Part shown: piece by piece, positions 7,937 to 12,296 of the stretch
Numbering within the stretch: the stretch's first letter is position 1
Layout of the letters: the number at the start of each line of letters is the position of its first letter
NCBI GenBank assembly: GCA_028456385.1
Contig: JALNQF010000868.1
Span: 1-12,296, forward strand
Reading direction: 5' to 3'
Origin: Ophiosphaerella korrae
Taxonomy: Eukaryota; Ascomycota; Dothideomycetes; Pleosporales; Phaeosphaeriaceae
DNA length: 12,296 bases
Notes under the pieces: generated by a model
What the model saw: only the letters and a program-made list of their open reading frames with translations
Told to the model about the DNA's origin: nothing
Databases searched by the model: none
Translations under genes and position numbers: made by a program

Positions 7937-7965
7937 CAAGGGGGGATACATACGGATTGCTAGCG
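7937..7965 (+). repeat. Left TIR of the Tc1-type element
   Basis: Starts CAAGGGGGGATACATACGG right after TA at 7935-7936. It matches the reverse complement of 9216-9244 with one mismatch in 29 bp. Confidence 0.93.
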
Positions 7966-8074
7966 CGTTCGGTGGGGGCAGGTCTGTGCGTGGAAGGGTC
8001 AAGAATCTGTGACACTGTTTTACATACAGTTTTGCTGGTAACTAAATGTACCAAATTCATGCCTTTTCCTCGAG

Positions 8075-9141
8075 ATGCCGAAAACGCCACAACGCCGGCT
8101 CAGCTACAAGCAACGCATACAGATATAGACCCTTAGAGAGGAGGGCCTATCCCAGGAACAAATTGCGGGGAAGCTTGGTATTCCTCAGTCTACTATTTCT
8201 TACTACTTGAAGACCTAGCTGACGCCTACAAAGTCTCACGGCCAGCTACTAATACTCAATACACCTCTTCGAAAGCTGCTTGTACGCTATGCTACCTAGA
8301 ACGCTGAGCAACGCCGTAAGACTTGCGAAGAAATTGCTAACGAGCTTAGTATTAAGATCTGCCGCTATACGTTGATTAAGGCCTTTAAGAAAGAGCTCTA
8401 TTACTGCTAGAAGGCTATAAAGAAGCTATTCCTTACGCCTAAACAAATGCGTCGCCGCCTAATGTGGGCCTGGGATCACGTATTCTAGAGCGACGAGTAA
8501 TAGGATAGTTGTAGCTAGGGCGACGAGATGTCTATTGTACTTAGCCAGGGCGAGGTCTGGGTAACAAGAAGGGTAGAGGAAAAGACCTACCTGAGTGTTG
8601 TATACCTAAATTCCGTGGCTACTCCTTAGGCTAGGTGTAGGCAATAATAACAAGGCGACAAAAAGGCCCTTTGATATACTTTGAGAAGGACTGGCTATTA
8701 GCTAAAGGCACTGTTAATTCTAACGTATATATACGCTGGATTCTGCTACATATACAGGAGTTTCTGAGGACTGAGGCTGAGAGCGAGCGCGAGCACCAGT
8801 ACCAGCGCGAGCGCCAGAACGAGGCCAGGCGACTGATCTATATTAAGGATAATAGTAGTATCCACGCCTCTCAAAATACTACCAGAGCATATATAGCAAT
8901 AGGTATCAATAAAGCAGAGTGGCCAGCAAACTCGCTAGATTTGAACCCTATTGAGAACGTTTGGCGCCTTCTGAAAAATCGAGTACAGAAGCGGTATCCG
9001 CATACAGAGGCTGAACTAATGCAATACATGAGGGAGGAGTGGGATATAATCAGAATCGACAACTACCTCAAATATATCAGATCCATGAAGCAGCGCTGCT
9101 GGGCGGTAGTAATGGCAGGTGGCGGACATACAAAATGGTAA
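8075..9141 (+). pseudogene. Tc1-type transposase (DD34E), RIP-like inactivation
   Basis: From ATG at 8075 (MPKTPQRRLSYKQR) one frame runs to about 8620, then shifts by one base and continues to TAA at 9139-9141, about 355 codons in all. Residues 20-45 form a helix-turn-helix (EEGLSQEQIAGKLGIPQS), and a second one lies near 88-110 (RRKTCEEIANELSIK). The first catalytic Asp lies in GDEMSI near 8530, the second in IYIKDNSSIHAS (8840-8875), and the Glu in LDLNPIENVW (about 8936-8965). The second Asp and the Glu are 34 residues apart, the Tc1 DD34E spacing. Ten in-frame stops fall between 8126 and about 8650, nine of them TAG, including TAG-GTG-TAG where W-V-W is expected. The 157 codons from 8671 to 9141 are free of stops. 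The catalytic role is family knowledge; this copy cannot make the protein. Confidence 0.9.
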
Positions 9142-9215
9142 CCTGATGTATTTTACTTGGTAATCCTCATACAAAAAGGCATAGTCAATGCATCTAGTCA
9201 GTGGGGCCCGAACCA

Positions 9216-9244
9216 CGCTAGCAATCCGTATGTGTCCCCCCTTG
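9216..9244 (-). repeat. Right TIR of the Tc1-type element
   Basis: Ends ...GTGTCCCCCCTTG, immediately followed by TA at 9245-9246. Inverted copy of 7937-7965. Confidence 0.93.
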
Positions 9245-9538
9245 TAACACCCTCGAGCTCCGCCCCTCCCACGCAGTTCTCACATATGTATATATATATA
9301 GAGGGGGGCCTTGACCCGTGGCATCCACTCTCCTTCACGCGTACTCTTCGTTCCCGCACTCTCTCCCCTCATCATTCACGAAGCACTCCTCTCATTCGAC
9401 GACCGACGTACGCCTCTCTCATAATCGCAGAGCCGCCGTCCGCCCTCTTACCGTCGCGCTTCCCGCTTATCCCACTGCCCCTTCAAGCCCTGTCCAAAGC
9501 GATCACCCTCGAGAAGAGACGCCAGGCGATACTTGGAA
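9245..9538. other. Pyrimidine-rich 5' region of the zinc-finger gene
   Basis: Between the transposon end and the first ATG of the zinc-finger gene lies C/T-rich DNA (for example CTCTCCCCTCATCATTC near 9360), typical of fungal promoters and 5' leaders, plus the TATA-like run listed separately. Open frames here have no ATG and low-complexity content, so they are not called as genes. Confidence 0.45.
9283..9300 (+). promoter_or_regulatory. TATA-rich element upstream of the zinc-finger gene
   Basis: The run CATATGTATATATATATA lies about 240 bp before the ATG at 9539 and is followed by pyrimidine-rich sequence, a usual fungal core-promoter layout. It is only 38 bp from the Tc1 right end, so it could also reflect insertion of the transposon next to a TA-rich promoter. 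Confidence 0.45.
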
Positions 9539-10089
9539 ATGGGGCGCTCACGAGGCAATAATCGAAGGTGGAACGCGCAGGCGCTGCAGGCTCGCATCCT
9601 GTCCCCCACTGACATGGAATCAAGGAGAGCAAAGGCACAGTTAGCTCTGCAATCTTACACGTCGCGGCCGCTACGCGACCGGCCGATGGTTGCACCAGTG
9701 ACGGGCGGCCACTGCCGTCATGCTATGGAGAATTGGGTTTGGTAAGTGTCCCTCTCTTTGTTCCCCCTGCGCGCAACTGGCCGATCCTTATGTTAATGCT
9801 GACGTGTGCCTCCAGGTACTTCACCAACGTGATGCGGATCGACCCGAACCAGATCCGGCTCGACCTATGCCTTGGGACGCAGGAGGATATGAATTATTGT
9901 CGCTTGTACTTTCGCAATTGTGTTGGGGGTTCGGTGCGGAAGTTTGTGATTCTCGGGGCAGAAGAGTACGAGGGCTCAAGGATTACCCACCACCGCCAGG
10001 GCCTGGCACTCCGAAGATCGCAGTCGAAGATGATGGCGACGCGGGAGAGTCTGAACATAACAAGAGCGTCGTCCTTAACCGCACATGTA

Positions 10090-10413
10090 TGAAGTCCAGG
10101 CGTCTTCTCTGCGACACCGTCTTCCGCGGTCGGAGCGAGCTCACCAATCACTGCCAGAAGATTCACGTGAAGGACGGACCGTTCGATCGGCCTTTCTCAT
10201 GCCCAGAATATCTCCGTCTAGGAATGGGCAACATCACGATCAGCGCCGGCCCACCAGCTTGGAGCAACCACGCCGAAGCATCCCATGGCAAGATGTCCAC
10301 CCCAAACCTTCCGTCCATCTCTCGTTCATTAAAGGATGCCAAGCGCTGTCTTCTCTGCGAGCGCTCTTTCCTAGGCGAGAGTGGCCTTTGGAGACATACA
10401 AGTCGGATCCACC
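10090..10413 (+). repeat. Internal duplication of a zinc-finger module
   Basis: Two coding modules share the order finger, spacer, FSCPE(C/Y)LR, then GMGN and a W motif: RLLCDTVFRGRSELTNH...FSCPEYLRLGMGN (10105-10230) and CLLCERSFLGESGLWRH...FSCPECLRQG (10347-10470). The second module has GGAAATGGGC where the first has GGAATGGGC, which exposes the one-base insertion. CPEC to CPEY in the first module is a G-to-A change. Confidence 0.75.
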
Positions 10414-11607
10414 ACCAGAATGAAAGAAAGTTCGCGCAGTCGTTTTCTTGCCCCGAATGTCTCCGCCAAGGAAATGGGCAATGCTTCCATCGGCGGTTTC
10501 GATGACTGGAAGCAGCGCGTTCTAATCAGATCACACACATATAGAAAGGCTTTGTTCACCTGATGCCTGTTTCGATGATCTATGTTGCCAAGGGAGCAAC
10601 TCGGGCAAGCGAAAGAGGGACGAAGTCGACACCGACTGGCTAGAAGACACCACAGCTGCGTCATACACAAGCTGCACTACACCAGGGCCCGTCACCGACT
10701 CTATCCTCTTCAGCAAGCTCGGAAAACATTTGGAATATCGATCCTCGTCTACTACAAGACTACTTCAGAAAAAGACTAAAAGGGGTGAAGAGCAGCCTTT
10801 CGGAAAATTCAGAGGCTGGCAACAGCGAGCGGCACGTGTCGGCGGGGATAACGAGATCAGGCACCAAACTGGGAAGGCCTGGAAGCCGATTGTTATCCCG
10901 ATCGCAGATTCACAACTAGAGGATCATCGTTTGTCCTATACCGCATTTTTGGATGTCGAACTGCATTGAAATAACGACCGCAGACTGCTTCCACCAGCAA
11001 TGGCAAGAGGTTACGGAAATCCTCGAGTCCGCCATCGGAAGCAATCACGACCTCGGCGCTCACGATGATAGATCTCGGAGACGGCAGTCTACAGAGGATG
11101 AATCCCGAGAGCCTTTCCCTTAACGAGGAGGAAGAGAAGGAGATAGGTGATAGTCTGAATCCAGCGTTGACGCCAGATCCTGAACATCTAAGCAATGCAG
11201 CCAAGCCTTACTGGGGTAGATAGAGGGCGCGCTCTCGTCCCAGAGGGGTGCGAGCTCAATCGAACCACGAATAATGCACGGAGACGTGAGGAGATAAGCA
11301 GCAACATTAACTCACAGCATGTGATTACGGGCAGAAGGTTGAGGACCTTGGTGAGGAATTGCGCGTAAGTGCATCTTGAGATGCTGTCAAAGAACACTTG
11401 GTGATTTTTCGAGCAAAGGGCTGATTAGCAATTCATTCTCTAGATCACGAAGCAACATCGAAAAAGCTTATGCCTGTCTATTCCAAAGCTGGTGCCCGGT
11501 GTCTCGAAGATTCGAACTGGTGGATGAAGTTGATAAGGCCAAGCCTACCGGTGGGAGTGTGGCTGTGGCCTTTCTTCAACCGCACCGAAAGTAATCCGAG
11601 ACGGCGT

Positions 11608-11717
11608 GTGTACGAAGCAGACCAGGTGTCTTCTCGGTTTGCTGCTCCTTTCGCAGCCGGAGCGAACTCACGAAGCATCACCAGGGGATCCATATCAAAG
11701 GCGGGATATTTGATTGA
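11608..11717 (+). pseudogene. Third, decayed C2H2 module
   Basis: Downstream of a TAA at 11592-11594, the same frame continues with FRSRSELTKHHQGIHIKGG and ends at TGA 11715-11717. At the DNA level the segment aligns with 10086-10180 (TGTAYGAAG, CAGG, GTCTTCTC, CGGAGCGA, CTCAC blocks in order). The Cys pair is scrambled: one frame gives RCLLG, the other SVCC, with one residue too few before the first His. It is either the C-terminal finger of the same gene or the start of a truncated second copy. Confidence 0.6.
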
Positions 11718-12095
11718 ATTTCCCCCCTAAACCTCCCAAAGTATCTTTCCTGAAATACGTGCTATCCCTTCTGTCCTACTCGGGTCTAGCAGGGGTATCC
11801 AAGAAACACATTCCGATACTAGTGAACGGAAATATCTAAACAAAAACTCCTTGGTATCCCCTCATCCATGTGCGGTCCAGTAAGCTACGCCCAGTCGCTT
11901 GTTGCTAGCCCTAACTATCTGCAATTATGCTGCTCCCCGACCGTTCTTCCCTCCCCTTAATTCAGGCGTGTCTTTGCTTCGCCGTCGTTCATGGAAGGGG
12001 GCCGCACTAACCTGTCCTAGACCCTGTCTGGATTGTACATGAGGAGACTGGGCCTTCTTGACACGGAGTTGGCCCGCAACCGGGCTTGCATTCTT
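11718..12095. other. Region between the zinc-finger remnant and the kinase end
   Basis: No plus-strand gene is seen. On the minus strand the kinase frame stays open for 56 codons past its TGA, to TAA at 11927-11925, with a lysine- and arginine-rich translation. This may be the decayed C-terminal tail of the kinase or its 3' untranslated region. The rest shows no repeats or structured elements. Confidence 0.4.
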
Positions 12096-12296
12096 TCAGA
12101 CAATCTCAGATCTTAACCCTAGGTCCGTTAGTTTACGTGCGCGTGGAGTGGCTAAAGTCTTGCTGTCAGTTCTGGTAGGAGCAGTACTTTGTGGTGCAAC
12201 CTTGGCCAATGGGGTGCTAAGTCCTTCTCCGTGAAAGCAGTTTACAAGCATCTGTGCCGCAGAAGCCCGCTCTTCTGGATCGATCCTCGCCATTTC
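12096..12296 (-). CDS. Protein kinase, C-terminal end (partial, enters from the right)
   Basis: The frame is open from the window edge to TGA at 12098-12096. It begins with MARIDPEERASAAQMLV, which matches kinase subdomain XI (the invariant Arg in D-P-x-x-R-x-S/T-A, followed by the last helix of the C-lobe). About 45 residues of Ser/Thr/Pro/Lys-rich tail follow. A Ser/Thr protein kinase is the natural reading; the catalytic loop and ATP-binding lobe lie outside the window, so activity cannot be judged. The internal Met is not the gene start. The frame stays open for 56 codons after the TGA, so the stop may be recent or the annotated end may differ through splicing (a GTTAGT donor-like site lies near 12010). 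Confidence 0.6.
   Translation of the reverse strand, partial: EMARIDPEERASAAQMLVNCFHGEGLSTPLAKVAPQSTAPTRTDSKTLATPRARKLTDLGLRSEIV

Larger units (their letters stand above)
7937..9244 (+). mobile_element. Tc1-type DNA transposon (1308 bp), complete ends, dead transposase
   Basis: The ends are TIRs of at least 29 bp (7937-7965 and 9216-9244), starting CAAGGGGGGA with a single C/T difference, with similarity continuing as TTCGG a few bases further in. TA flanks both ends (7935-7936 and 9245-9246), the expected Tc1/mariner target duplication. The length and a single transposase gene in the middle fit the superfamily. The element is full length but inactivated by many stops. It sits between the TPR-like gene (minus) and the zinc-finger gene (plus). 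Confidence 0.92.
9539..11717 (+). pseudogene. Fungal C2H2 zinc-finger protein gene, multiply frameshifted
   Basis: Exon 1 is 9539-9741 (ATG at 9539, MGRSRGNNRRWNAQ). Intron 1 is 9742-9815 (GTAAGT donor, CTGAC branch, CAG). A second intron fits at 11365-11443 (GTAAGT...CTAG). Protein-like sequence continues to about 11717 but only by changing frame: one base lost near 9974, one A gained at 10472-10474, and shifts near 10550, 10690, 11110 and 11200. TAG interrupts near 10918 and TAA at 11592. Recognisable parts are a W/Y-rich N-terminal region (YFTNVMRIDPNQIRLDL), zinc fingers at 10090-10170 and 10347-10413, a GKRKRDE basic stretch near 10607, acidic NEEEEKE near 11122, and a third finger at 11608-11690. 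Finger 2 is a proper C-x2-C-x12-H-x4-H. Finger 1 lacks its first Cys (RLLC for CLLC). The protein was probably a nuclear DNA-binding factor, by inference from the fingers. Confidence 0.72.

Noticed and set aside
7311..8012. A 233-codon plus-strand open frame
   Set aside because: It is antisense to a better-looking minus-strand ORF, starts at a non-ATG codon, and runs into the left TIR of the Tc1 element; its composition is not protein-like.
10820..11220. Alternative reading of the zinc-finger tail entirely in one other frame (for example PQTASTSNGKRLRKSS)
   Set aside because: That frame is also open for part of the region but requires another TAA to be explained near 10971 and fits less well with the flanking motifs; it remains a minor alternative.
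11490..11530. tRNA-like T-arm sequence (GTTCGAATC on the minus strand)
   Set aside because: No matching acceptor, D-arm or anticodon stems surround it, and it lies inside coding-like sequence of the zinc-finger gene.
9539..11717. Tyrosine recombinase (Starship captain, DUF3435) reading of the zinc-finger gene
   Set aside because: No R-H-R-Y recombinase signature or related motif is visible in any frame; only C2H2 modules are supported.
1..12296. CRISPR arrays, riboswitches, bacterial operons or prophage
   Set aside because: No repeat-spacer pattern, no Shine-Dalgarno-led gene series, and clear spliceosomal introns show a eukaryotic context.

Overview
The window looks like a repeat-rich, partly degenerate stretch of a filamentous ascomycete (Pezizomycotina-type) nuclear genome. 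The grounds are short introns of about 45-79 bp with GTAAGT donors and CTAAC/CTGAC-like branch sites, several classes of fungal transposable-element relic, and many stop codons of the kind produced by C-to-T change at CpA (CAG/CAA to TAG/TAA, TGG to TAG). That last pattern resembles repeat-induced point mutation (RIP). No bacterial-type operon, rRNA, tRNA or CRISPR array was seen. Gene families were judged by reading translations only; no database search was possible.

Layout from left to right: (1) 1-1100 is nearly gene-free, with a weak 76-codon minus-strand ORF and short tandem repeats. (2) 1106-1657 holds a plus-strand coding fragment interrupted by two TAA codons. (3) 1799-2296 is a three-copy 77-bp tandem repeat interrupted by a 278-bp solo LTR with a perfect 5-bp target duplication. 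(4) 2297-3147 is mostly featureless. (5) 3148-4020 is an 873-bp element with about 52-bp terminal inverted repeats (TIRs), TA flanks and the two ends of a pogo/Fot1-type transposase: an internal-deletion derivative. (6) 4111-7229 on the minus strand is a four-exon gene for a protein of about 990 residues with a basic nuclear-localisation-like stretch and C-terminal TPR-like repeats; its 5' exon carries two in-frame TAG codons. A further ORF of unknown family lies upstream at 7236-7667. (7) 7937-9244 is a complete but dead Tc1-type (DD34E) transposon with matching TIRs and a TA target duplication. (8) 9283-11717 on the plus strand is a TATA-like element followed by a C2H2 zinc-finger gene broken by several single-base frameshifts and one TAG, with a third decayed zinc-finger module at its end. 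(9) 12096-12296 on the minus strand is the C-terminal end of a protein-kinase domain that continues beyond the window.

The intact-looking pieces do not form a recognisable pathway. The TPR-like gene and the zinc-finger gene are transcribed away from each other, with the Tc1 relic between them. The strongest theme is decay: CpA-type stops occur in the transposon and also in neighbouring non-transposon genes, as expected if RIP-like mutation spread from repeats, while the zinc-finger gene decayed mainly by small indels.
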